Notes: generated by a model from the letters alone, not told the origin. Counted from the stretch's first letter, positions 1 through 4,963 are shown. The stretch is DNA of 5,322 bases from Candidatus Saccharimonadota bacterium (GCA_003231925.1 QIKK01000061.1:1-5322), one strand, 5' to 3'. A program made the numbers and translations.

Positions 1-2
1 AT

Positions 3-290
3 GTGCCCGTTGAAAAAATTGATATTAAAGAATTGGAGTGGCATTTTGAAGTCCCTTTTTGGAGTACAAAAAATGGATATTACGATTTAAAACCAAATGA
101 TGTAATCAATTTTTCCGAAAACCATCAAGAAGAATATAATAGAACAATGAAAGCTGATTTATCATACCCTATTGATATTATGAAAAATAAAGGTTCTTGG
201 TTAATCCTTGATGGTTTGCATAGACTTGTTAAAGCCAAAATTCTTGGTGAAACTAAAGTAGAAGTTAGAAAAGTGCCTCGTGATAAGTAG
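3..290 (+). CDS. ParB/sulfiredoxin-like domain protein, 5' truncated by window edge
   Basis: The frame is open from the first bases and ends at TAG 288-290. The GTG at position 3 is probably an internal valine, since the preceding codon is cut by the window edge and no Shine-Dalgarno can be seen, so I treat the gene as 5' partial. The visible 95 residues carry the ParB/Srx nucleotide-binding signature near the C terminus: I-L-D-G-L-H-R-L (residues 68-75, DGxHR core at 70-74), followed by a short helix and a K-V-E-V-R strand. Stand-alone domains of this kind are known in ParB-like CTPases, nucleases and many uncharacterised phage or accessory proteins; the C-terminal DNA-binding domain of chromosomal ParB is absent. 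The substrate and role cannot be read from the sequence. It is followed at once by a repeat-rich non-coding module, which suggests mobile or cassette-type cargo (inference). The domain call is fairly sure, the function is not. Confidence 0.7.
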   Translation: MPVEKIDIKELEWHFEVPFWSTKNGYYDLKPNDVINFSENHQEEYNRTMKADLSYPIDIMKNKGSWLILDGLHRLVKAKILGETKVEVRKVPRDK

Positions 291-337
291 AATTGATATG
301 CTCAAACTCAACTCAAGCCACGCTGTGCTCTCATCCT

Positions 338-424
338 ACTCCGTTCCGTTCAGGTCATATAACAAGGGATATGCGGTTCAGCCCTCGGCTCGGGCTTCGC
401 CAAATTTTCTCTCACTCCGTTCCG
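338..424 (+). repeat. 11-nt direct repeat pair ACTCCGTTCCG
   Basis: ACTCCGTTCCG occurs exactly at 338-348 and 414-424, each preceded by a CTC-rich tract. The two copies are 76 bp apart start to start. The second lies in the 3' arm of the attC-like fold. The spacing and shared context suggest that two degenerate copies of one module sit in tandem, the left one decayed. Confidence 0.75.
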
Positions 425-452
425 CAAAACTTTATATGTTCTAAACGTTATG
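356..452 (+). repeat. attC-like / dispersed-repeat foldable element (candidate)
   Basis: The element runs from CATATAAC (356-363) to GTTATG (447-452). The outer bases can pair as TAAC (360-363) with GTTA (447-450), the R''/R' pairing expected of an integron attC. Inside, ATAT (369-372) can pair with ATAT (434-437) and GCGG (373-376) with CCGC (422-425). The apex holds a compact hairpin, GCCC (381-384) with GGGC (392-395), and an alternative GGC-TTC-GCC hairpin (393-401). In another register CATATAA (356-362) pairs with TTATATG (432-438). Bulges and imperfect symmetry are typical of attC sites, which are conserved in fold and not in sequence. It directly follows a small orphan gene, as an attC follows its cassette. 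No integrase gene is in view and the R' site fits the GTTRRRY consensus only partly. The alternative is a dispersed intergenic repeat of CPR genomes with unknown function. Confidence 0.45.
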
Positions 453-493
453 AGCGTGGGGTTAAATATTTTCATTCACTAGCCAAACGTTAT
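443..493 (+). repeat. 9-nt direct repeat pair AAACGTTAT
   Basis: AAACGTTAT is found exactly at 443-451 and 485-493, 42 bp apart. The first copy contains the putative right end (GTTATG) of the attC-like element, so the second could be a further recombination half-site or a relic of a lost insert. The repeat is short and the region AT-rich, so chance is possible. Confidence 0.5.
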
Positions 494-520
494 AGAGAGA
501 AACCTAACAAAACAACAAAA

Positions 521-618
521 TAATATGGGTATATTTATAATTTATAGGTATTGCTATTTACTTCTCCCTAATAATATAAACACTAGCTGGGTATGCGTTT
601 TTTTAATATGGGTGTATT
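521..618 (+). repeat. 15-nt direct repeat TAATATGGGTRTATT flanking a promoter
   Basis: The sequence at 521-535 recurs at 604-618 with one difference (A/G at the eleventh base). The copies lie 83 bp apart on the same strand, on either side of the candidate promoter at 551-580 for the membrane-protein gene. The spacing is close to eight helical turns, so both copies would face the same side of the DNA, as for a regulator binding a pair of operator sites. Alternatively they are the footprint of a duplication or insertion. Confidence 0.6.
551..580 (+). promoter_or_regulatory. Candidate sigma70 promoter for the membrane-protein gene
   Basis: TTGCTA (551-556, 4 of 6 to consensus) is followed after 18 bp by TATAAA (575-580, 5 of 6). 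Transcription would start near 587 and give a leader of about 58 nt with a Shine-Dalgarno before the ATG at 645. A perfect TATAAT at 536-541 has no -35 box and is less likely. In DNA this AT-rich, chance matches are common. Confidence 0.4.
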
Positions 619-633
619 ATAAAGATAATTAAT

Positions 634-638
634 GGGAG
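634..638 (+). promoter_or_regulatory. Shine-Dalgarno GGGAG
   Basis: GGGAG lies 6 nt before the ATG at 645 and fixes the start of the membrane-protein gene. It contrasts with hisS, tig and clpP, which have no such site. Confidence 0.75.
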
Positions 639-644
639 ATAATA

Positions 645-1085
645 ATGGCAGAAAATTATAAATTTGACTTCAATAAGGAGTTAGATAAAGTAAAAAAAGA
701 TAGAAATATATTAATATCAACTTGTGGTGCAGTCGCCGTGATAGTGGGGATATTCCTGCCTTGGTATACCTTTAATGCTTTTAAATTAAGCTATTCTGTT
801 AGCCTGGGGTTAAATGGCGCAGGAATCTTATTGTTAGTTCTAGCAGTTGTGACGATAGCTGCTTTGTTGAATGTCCTTAATAAAGATATCAAGACAATGC
901 TTTTGGTTGCTATTGTTGCATCCGCACTTACTGTCTTGGTCGTACTTAGCAAAAGATCAGGTAGCTCCTTGGTCGGAGTGGCTACTACTGGACTTGGTTA
1001 TTGGGTTACTTTGGCAGGATCTGTCGCTATGACTGCTGGAGCTGTACTCAGTAAAATAAAACCAATTTCTACAATAGAAAAATAG
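645..1085 (+). CDS. Small four-helix integral membrane protein, function unknown
   Basis: A 146-residue protein starting at ATG with a well-placed GGGAG site. The N terminus (1-20) is charged and lysine-rich, so probably cytoplasmic, with no signal peptide. Four hydrophobic stretches follow at about 21-39, 53-77, 83-102 and 113-137. The first ends in L-P-W-Y-T-F (38-43) and the last holds G-L-G-Y-W-V-T-L-A-G (116-125). The LPW turn after helix 1 and the glycine-spaced last helix recur in many short bacterial four-helix proteins of unknown function. No catalytic residue, cysteine pair or metal site stands out; the loops are short and the helices rich in Ala, Val and Leu, with Gly in helices 1, 2 and 4. 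It has its own predicted promoter and lies 124 bp from hisS, so it is probably a separate unit. It could be a stress-related or envelope-associated membrane protein; no function is assigned. Confidence 0.85.
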   Translation: MAENYKFDFNKELDKVKKDRNILISTCGAVAVIVGIFLPWYTFNAFKLSYSVSLGLNGAGILLLVLAVVTIAALLNVLNKDIKTMLLVAIVASALTVLVVLSKRSGSSLVGVATTGLGYWVTLAGSVAMTAGAVLSKIKPISTIEK

Positions 1086-1091
1086 AAAAAG

Positions 1092-1136
1092 AGCAGAATC
1101 TTACAAGTACACGTCTGTAGATAATAGTAAGGTGCT
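1092..1136 (+). other. Possible stem-loop in the 3' region of the membrane-protein gene
   Basis: AGCA (1092-1095) and CTTAC (1100-1104) can pair with TGCT (1133-1136) and GTAAG (1127-1131). A small inner hairpin, TACA (1108-1111) with TGTA (1116-1119), closes the tetraloop CGTC. No T tract follows, so it is not a standard intrinsic terminator. It could stabilise a 3' end; the pairing is weak and may be chance. Confidence 0.25.
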
Positions 1137-1173
1137 AAATATAAAAAACATCTGTTAATAATAAACCCGATAT

Positions 1174-1202
1174 TTGTATGTGAACGTTAAATGTAAGATA
1201 AT
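1174..1202 (+). promoter_or_regulatory. hisS promoter predicting a leaderless mRNA
   Basis: TTGTAT (1174-1179) and GATAAT (1197-1202) are 17 bp apart. The -10 box ends 7 nt before the ATG at 1210, so transcription should start at 1209-1210, on or one base before the start codon. The in-frame TTG 1174 and GTG 1180 that could extend the protein fall within the promoter and so cannot be starts on this transcript. The -35 box is poor (TTG only), but the geometry matches the promoters of tig and clpP. Confidence 0.55.
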
Positions 1203-1209
1203 AAAGCTT

Positions 1210-2514
1210 ATGAAGGTAAACCTACAGCCATATAAAGGAGCGAGGGACTTTTACCCTGAGGAAAAGCGTGCACAACGGTGGATGTTTGATGTTTGGAGCC
1301 GTGTGGTTGAACTATACGGCTACGAGTTGTACGGATCTCCGATGTTAGAACCTACAGATTTGTACTTAATGAAGGGTAGCGAGGAGATTGTAAATAATCA
1401 GACATTTACATTTGAAGACCGAGGAAAGCGTAGCGTAACAATTAGAACGGAGATGACTCCAAGTCTGACGAGGATGGTGGCCGGACGACGTCAAGAATTA
1501 AGCTATCCTGCACGGTGGTACTCTATACCTAATCTATGGCGCTATGAACGAATGCAACGCGGACGCTTAAGAGAATTCTGGCAACTTAACGTAGATTTGT
1601 TCGGAGTAAAATCTAGCAGTGCAGAGCTAGAGATGTTGCATATTATTGATGATTTGTTTCAAACTTTTAAGGCACAGAGAACCAGCTATGTAATAAAGGT
1701 TAATAGCAGAGTGTTGATAAATACTATGCTTGGTTACACTTGTGGGATGGGGACGGAGCAAACGACTCAGTTAATTAGAGCAATTGATAAAAAAAATAAA
1801 CTAACGACTGAAGAATTTGAGAGCCTTATAAATAACATAACTAAACACCATAAAAAAACACAAAAGGTACTACGTCTATTGGATATAAGAAAGATTAAAG
1901 ATTTACCAAAAGAGTTACTGGAAAGTCCTAGCGTTAGGGAGCTCAGTAAGTTAATTAAGAATTGCCAAAACCTGGGTATAAGAAATTTAGAATTTGATAT
2001 TTCACTGACGCGTGGCTTTGACTACTATACAGACATAGTATTTGAGGCTTTTGACACGGACAAGGAGAATAGTAGATCGTTGTTGGGTGGAGGTAGATAC
2101 GATGGACTAGTTGGGCAATTTGGTGTTGACCCAGTGCCAACAGTGGGATTTGCAGTTGGTGATGTTGGTTTTATGAACTTTTTGAATACTCATAAATTAT
2201 TGCCAGAACTTAAACCTTCCGTTGATGCACGTTTAATTATTAAAAACGAGACTGCTATTGATTACACACAAAACCTAGCTAGAAAACTGCGCAATCAGGA
2301 TATAAATATCTCTGTAGACTACAGCAATAAAAAGATAGAAGCACAGCATAAGTCAGCCATAAAAGCCGGAACAAGATATATAGTATTTGTAGATATTGAA
2401 GGTACAAGCGAAAAGCTAGTATTAAAAGACACTAAAACAGCTAAAGAATTTAATTTTACTTCAAAACAACTTGTTGATTTTTTGAATGATAACGCTGTTT
2501 CAAGGAAAAAGTAG
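1210..2514 (+). CDS. hisS: Histidyl-tRNA synthetase (class II)
   Basis: Cytoplasmic enzyme that activates histidine with ATP and charges tRNA-His. From ATG 1210 it is 434 residues, normal for bacterial HisRS. An in-frame extension back to TTG 1174 adds 12 residues unlike the family and runs through the promoter, so it was rejected. The N-terminal signature G-A-R-D-F-Y-P-E-E is at 10-18 and motif 1 near 41-52. The T-I-R-T-E-M-T-P segment is at 77-84 and the motif 2 loop (RYERMQRGRLREFWQLNVD) at 111-129. The HisRS-specific R-G-F-D-Y-Y-T motif with catalytic Arg268 is at 268-274, and motif 3 runs from 291 to about 325. The anticodon-binding domain spans about 338-427. In motif 3 the usual G-x-E-R end is replaced by G-D-V-G-F (317-321), so the class II motif 3 arginine is not at its normal place. 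I recall similar G-D-V forms in other CPR HisRS, so this is probably a lineage variant and not a defect. There is no Shine-Dalgarno; a leaderless transcript is predicted. Confidence 0.97.
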   Translation: MKVNLQPYKGARDFYPEEKRAQRWMFDVWSRVVELYGYELYGSPMLEPTDLYLMKGSEEIVNNQTFTFEDRGKRSVTIRTEMTPSLTRMVAGRRQELSYPARWYSIPNLWRYERMQRGRLREFWQLNVDLFGVKSSSAELEMLHIIDDLFQTFKAQRTSYVIKVNSRVLINTMLGYTCGMGTEQTTQLIRAIDKKNKLTTEEFESLINNITKHHKKTQKVLRLLDIRKIKDLPKELLESPSVRELSKLIKNCQNLGIRNLEFDISLTRGFDYYTDIVFEAFDTDKENSRSLLGGGRYDGLVGQFGVDPVPTVGFAVGDVGFMNFLNTHKLLPELKPSVDARLIIKNETAIDYTQNLARKLRNQDINISVDYSNKKIEAQHKSAIKAGTRYIVFVDIEGTSEKLVLKDTKTAKEFNFTSKQLVDFLNDNAVSRKK

Positions 2515-2536
2515 CTAATTTTACTGAGTAAATACA

Positions 2537-2565
2537 TGGACACTAGTCGTTTAATCTGTTAAAAT
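2537..2565 (+). promoter_or_regulatory. tig promoter predicting a leaderless mRNA
   Basis: TGGACA (2537-2542, 5 of 6) and TAAAAT (2560-2565, 5 of 6) are separated by exactly 17 bp. The -10 box ends 8 nt before the ATG at 2574, placing the start site at about 2572-2574 with a leader of 0-2 nt. There is no purine-rich site before the ATG. It lies in the 59-bp gap after hisS, where no terminator is visible, so some read-through from hisS is possible. Confidence 0.75.
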
Positions 2566-2573
2566 TTATCACT

Positions 2574-3848
2574 ATGAAATTACATCTTTACAGAACAAAA
2601 AAAACTTTAGCTACTGTTACAGTTACAGCAAGCTCAGAAGAATTATCTCTTATAAAAAATAAAGTGTTGCATAAATTATCTAATAAAGTAAAAGTGACAG
2701 GTTTCAGAGAAGGTAAAGCACCGATTGAGATGGTTGAGAAGAACATTAATCAACAACAACTTCAGACCGAGTTTCTTGATGAAGCCATAAATACCCTATA
2801 CATTGCTGCAATCAAAGAGGAACGCCTAAGACCGATTGGACAACCAAAGGTAGAGATTAAGAAATTTGTTCCCTTCACGGCACTGGAGGTGGATATGCAA
2901 ATACCAGTTATTGGTGAGATAAAACTAGCCAACTATAAAAAGTTAAGTGCTAAGAGAGCAGTCGTTAAAGTTACTTCAACAGATGTTGATAACGTTCTTC
3001 AAAACCTTAGAGCTCGTGCTTCCGATAAGAAGGAAGTTTCTAGGACGGCAAGAAAAGGCGACGAAGTAATAATTGATTTTGAAGGGGTTGACGAGATGGG
3101 CGAGAAAATCGCTGGCGCGACTGGTAAGAAATATCCATTAGTCTTAGGATCTGGTAGTTTTATTCCAGGGTTTGAAGATCAACTTGTCGGGCTGAAAAAA
3201 GGTCAAGAAAAGAAGTTTAAGACAACTTTCCCTAAAGATTACGGAGTAGCTTTGCTTAAGAATGCGAAAGTAACGTTTAAAGTTACTGTCTTAACAGTTA
3301 ATGAGATTACAGAGCCAGAAATAAATCAAGAATTCTTAAAAAAGTTCGGTCCGTTTAAAAATGTCGAAGAGTTAAAAACTGATATTAAAAAACAACTTGA
3401 ACTAGAGAAGAAACAAAAGAACGAACGAGATTATGAATCCGCAATAGTACAAGAAATCTCAGCTAAGTCTAAGGTAGAAATACCGGAATCATTGATTAAA
3501 GAACAACAAGACATGGTCTTGCAAGAAGTACGGCAGAATGCTATACAGCGTGGGATAACATATCAGGAATACTTGAAGAATACGGGTCTAGAAGAAGAGG
3601 ATTTTGTGAAGAAGGAGGTCATTCCAGAATCAAAAAGAAGAGTAAAAGCTGGGTTAATACTAAGTGAAATTGCCGATCTTGAAGGGATTAAAGTCAGAGA
3701 TGAAGAGTTAGAAGTTAAAATTAAACAATTAAAAGCCCAGTACAAAGATAAGAAAATGCAGGAACAACTGGACCAGCCTGCCAATCAACGAGAGATAGCC
3801 GGCAGACTACGAACAGAGAAAGTCATAGAATTTCTTAAAAGCAAGTAA
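2574..3848 (+). CDS. tig: Trigger factor (ribosome-bound chaperone / peptidyl-prolyl isomerase)
   Basis: Trigger factor binds at the ribosomal exit tunnel and folds nascent chains in the cytoplasm. The 424 residues match the usual length (about 430). The N-terminal ribosome-binding domain (1 to about 120) has the signature G-F-R-E-G-K-A-P at 43-50, the loop that docks to protein uL23. The FKBP-type isomerase domain spans about 161-243, with K-G-D-E-V-I-I-D-F-E-G at 161-171, F-I-P-G-F-E-D-Q-L-V-G at 196-206 and the final V-T-F-K-V-T-V strand at 233-239. The rest (about 247-424) is the helical substrate-cradling domain, rich in Lys, Glu and Gln. The three domains are intact. The usual tig-clpP order is kept, but each gene has its own promoter and a 67-bp gap lies between. 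The ATG at 2574 is the only start that fits the promoter. Confidence 0.97.
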   Translation: MKLHLYRTKKTLATVTVTASSEELSLIKNKVLHKLSNKVKVTGFREGKAPIEMVEKNINQQQLQTEFLDEAINTLYIAAIKEERLRPIGQPKVEIKKFVPFTALEVDMQIPVIGEIKLANYKKLSAKRAVVKVTSTDVDNVLQNLRARASDKKEVSRTARKGDEVIIDFEGVDEMGEKIAGATGKKYPLVLGSGSFIPGFEDQLVGLKKGQEKKFKTTFPKDYGVALLKNAKVTFKVTVLTVNEITEPEINQEFLKKFGPFKNVEELKTDIKKQLELEKKQKNERDYESAIVQEISAKSKVEIPESLIKEQQDMVLQEVRQNAIQRGITYQEYLKNTGLEEEDFVKKEVIPESKRRVKAGLILSEIADLEGIKVRDEELEVKIKQLKAQYKDKKMQEQLDQPANQREIAGRLRTEKVIEFLKSK

Positions 3849-3865
3849 ACATAGTAATAAGAGGT

Positions 3866-3892
3866 TTAGCACTCTGAATTGACGAGTGCCAA
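3866..3892 (+). promoter_or_regulatory. CIRCE operator (HrcA-binding site)
   Basis: TTAGCACTC (3866-3874), a 9-nt spacer and GAGTGCCAA (3884-3892) match the CIRCE consensus TTAGCACTC-N9-GAGTGCTAA at 17 of 18 arm positions. The spacer is exactly 9. The site covers the clpP -35 box (3879-3884), so bound HrcA would block RNA polymerase directly. In the known system HrcA needs GroEL to stay active and releases CIRCE during heat or folding stress. hrcA is not in this window and must be encoded elsewhere. Confidence 0.93.
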
Positions 3893-3907
3893 TTTATCCG
3901 TTACAAT
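3879..3907 (+). promoter_or_regulatory. clpP promoter, CIRCE-overlapped and leaderless
   Basis: TTGACG (3879-3884, 5 of 6) and TACAAT (3902-3907, 5 of 6) are 17 bp apart, the best promoter in the window. The -10 box ends 8 nt before the ATG at 3916, giving a predicted leader of 0-2 nt and no Shine-Dalgarno. Its -35 box sits inside the CIRCE element. The in-frame GTG 3886 that would lengthen ClpP lies between the promoter boxes and is excluded as a start. Confidence 0.85.
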
Positions 3908-3915
3908 ATTATCTT

Positions 3916-4509
3916 ATGAAGACATTAGAAAGCTCAGTGCTAATACCTACTGTTGTAGAAAGTGATGGAAGAGTAGAAAGATCTTATGACATCTACAGCC
4001 GACTGCTGAAAGATCGTATTATATTTTTAGGTACAGACGTTAATCCACATACGGCAAATCTGGTCGTTGCTCAATTACTGTTTTTACAAAATGAAGATGC
4101 CAAAAAGGATATATTTTTATACATAAATAGTCCCGGTGGTAGCTTTTATGACGGAATGGCCATTTACGACACCCTAAATTATATAAAAAATGATGTTCAG
4201 ACAGTTGGGATTGGTTTACAGGCTAGCATGGGTGCTTTTCTACTTAGTTCTGGTACTAAGGGTAAGAGGCTTCTTCTACCGCACGCAAAAGTTATGATTC
4301 ATCAACCATCGGGTGGAACAAGGGGTAATGTAAGTGATATGGAGATAGATTTGAAGGAAAGTCTGATTACCCGTAAGCTCTTAAACGAGATTTTGTCAAA
4401 GAATACCGGACAGAAGTTATCAAAAATAGAGAAAGACGTAGATAGAGATTACTGGATGACTGCCAAGGAAGCTATCAAATATGGTTTAGCAGACAAGGTC
4501 TTAAGATAA
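3916..4509 (+). CDS. clpP: ATP-dependent Clp protease proteolytic subunit
   Basis: Serine peptidase that forms a double heptameric barrel and degrades proteins fed by a Clp/Hsp100 ATPase such as ClpX or ClpC. From ATG 3916 it is 197 residues, the normal size for ClpP. The catalytic triad is complete: Ser104 in G-L-Q-A-S-M-G-A (100-107), His129 in V-M-I-H-Q-P-S-G-G (126-134) and Asp178 in D-V-D-R-D-Y-W-M (174-181). The spacings of 25 and 49 equal those of well-studied ClpP. The oxyanion-region motif Y-I-N-S-P-G-G-S (69-76) is also intact, so this is an active ClpP and not a ClpR. A short N-terminal segment before Tyr24 probably includes a propeptide. It follows tig, is under CIRCE control, and lies 12 bp from the next gene with a shared transcript likely. 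No clpX is seen next to it, unlike the tig-clpP-clpX order of many bacteria. Confidence 0.98.
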   Translation: MKTLESSVLIPTVVESDGRVERSYDIYSRLLKDRIIFLGTDVNPHTANLVVAQLLFLQNEDAKKDIFLYINSPGGSFYDGMAIYDTLNYIKNDVQTVGIGLQASMGAFLLSSGTKGKRLLLPHAKVMIHQPSGGTRGNVSDMEIDLKESLITRKLLNEILSKNTGQKLSKIEKDVDRDYWMTAKEAIKYGLADKVLR

Positions 4510-4510
4510 C

Positions 4511-4515
4511 GAGGG
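4511..4515 (+). promoter_or_regulatory. Shine-Dalgarno GAGGG
   Basis: GAGGG lies directly after the clpP stop and 6 nt before the ATG at 4522. It supports this start and co-transcription with clpP. The T6 tract between it and the ATG has no stem and is not a terminator. Confidence 0.75.
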
Positions 4516-4521
4516 TTTTTT

Positions 4522-4887
4522 ATGCATTTTGATGGCTGGCACTCCCACGGTTTTTCTCATCGACTTCATCACGCCCCGAAGGGACACGATACCGGACAAA
4601 GGAACTATGTTTTAGGGATAAGTAATCTGTCGTCTAGAAAAGAAGCTACAGAAAGACAGCAGAATGTTTTTGATAAATGTACAGAAGAGCTTGGGCTAAC
4701 ACTAGAACAAGCGGCTTTTATTATCGGCTGTGCCTTAAGCCCAGGGAATGAAAATTGCTCAAAAATCATGGGTTTTAAACGAGATGAAGTTAGTAGAGAT
4801 TACGTGGAATATAACCGTAAAACGGAAGAACAGCGTGAACAAACTCTAGGACTATTAGCTGTTGACAGAACACTTATTTCGGAGTAG
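4522..4887 (+). CDS. Small histidine-rich protein of unknown function, co-transcribed with clpP
   Basis: A 121-residue protein that I do not recognise. The first 22 residues contain seven histidines (2, 7, 9, 13, 16, 17, 22), two of them in an H-S-H and two in an H-H pair, plus Trp6 and several glycines. This is a disordered, possibly metal-binding tail. From about 38 the protein is charged and helical: a Glu/Gln-rich helix (39-56), a more hydrophobic segment L-E-Q-A-A-F-I-I-G-C-A-L (61-72), a turn with P-G-N-E-N-C (74-79), then a helix rich in Arg, Glu and Gln to about 112. Cysteines are at 53, 70 and 79. There is no signal peptide or membrane segment. It starts 12 bp after clpP with a good Shine-Dalgarno, so it should share the CIRCE-controlled promoter and be heat-inducible. 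A role with ClpP, such as adaptor or stress protein, is only a guess from position. Confidence 0.8.
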   Translation: MHFDGWHSHGFSHRLHHAPKGHDTGQRNYVLGISNLSSRKEATERQQNVFDKCTEELGLTLEQAAFIIGCALSPGNENCSKIMGFKRDEVSRDYVEYNRKTEEQREQTLGLLAVDRTLISE

Positions 4888-4922
4888 CATTGTTCTTTAA
4901 GAAGTAGTATGTTCGCTGAGTT

Positions 4923-4946
4923 GTGGTGACTTCTCTAGAGTTCCAC
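4923..4946 (+). other. Possible RNA hairpin upstream of rpoB
   Basis: GTGG (4923-4926) pairs with CCAC (4943-4946) and ACT (4929-4931) with AGT (4939-4941), with one bulged base and a G-T pair between, closing a 7-nt loop. A competing partner CCAC at 4956-4959 gives an alternative, longer-range fold, and AGAAGT (4900-4905) can pair with ACTTCT (4929-4934). Mutually exclusive helices are what an attenuator would show, but there is no T tract and the pairing is short. Whether this stretch lies in the rpoB leader or only in read-through RNA from upstream is unknown. Confidence 0.25.
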
Positions 4947-4963
4947 GGGATTCGACCACGAGC

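Larger units (their letters stand above)
291..644. other. Gene-free accessory intergenic region, 354 bp
   Basis: No convincing gene lies here. An open frame at 293-523 exists but lacks a good start site, a family resemblance and coding character. The first half (about 300-460) is clearly richer in G+C than its surroundings and contains an 11-nt direct repeat, GC hairpins and an attC-like fold. The second half (about 461-644) is very AT-rich and holds a candidate promoter, a 15-nt direct repeat and a T7 tract (598-604) without a proper stem before it. The abrupt change in composition suggests that the first half has a different origin from the flanking genes. Confidence 0.75.

Noticed and set aside
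293..523. 76-codon open frame covering the repeat-rich region
   Set aside because: The start lacks a Shine-Dalgarno, the sequence is dictated by repeats and hairpins, and the product looks like no protein family.
578..604. Intrinsic terminator before the T7 tract
   Set aside because: Only AAAC/GTTT pairing precedes the T run; there is no GC stem.
1174..1209. N-terminal extension of HisRS from TTG 1174 or GTG 1180
   Set aside because: The 12 extra residues are unlike HisRS, and the codons coincide with the predicted promoter of hisS.
1955..2140. Minus-strand open frames inside hisS (also 2319-2543)
   Set aside because: They are antisense to well-supported HisRS coding sequence and show no family features.
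2519..2532. Short inverted repeat TTTAC-TGA-GTAAA after hisS
   Set aside because: Five A/T-rich base pairs with no T tail; too weak for a terminator or operator call.
3563..3784. Minus-strand open frame inside tig
   Set aside because: Antisense to the trigger factor C-terminal domain; the serine- and leucine-rich composition is the mirror of Lys/Glu-rich codons.
3886..3915. N-terminal extension of ClpP from GTG 3886
   Set aside because: The GTG is in the right arm of CIRCE and between the -35 and -10 boxes, so it would not be on the main transcript.
4501..4521. Terminator between clpP and the next gene (T6 tract)
   Set aside because: No hairpin precedes the T run, and the GAGGG directly before it is a well-spaced Shine-Dalgarno.
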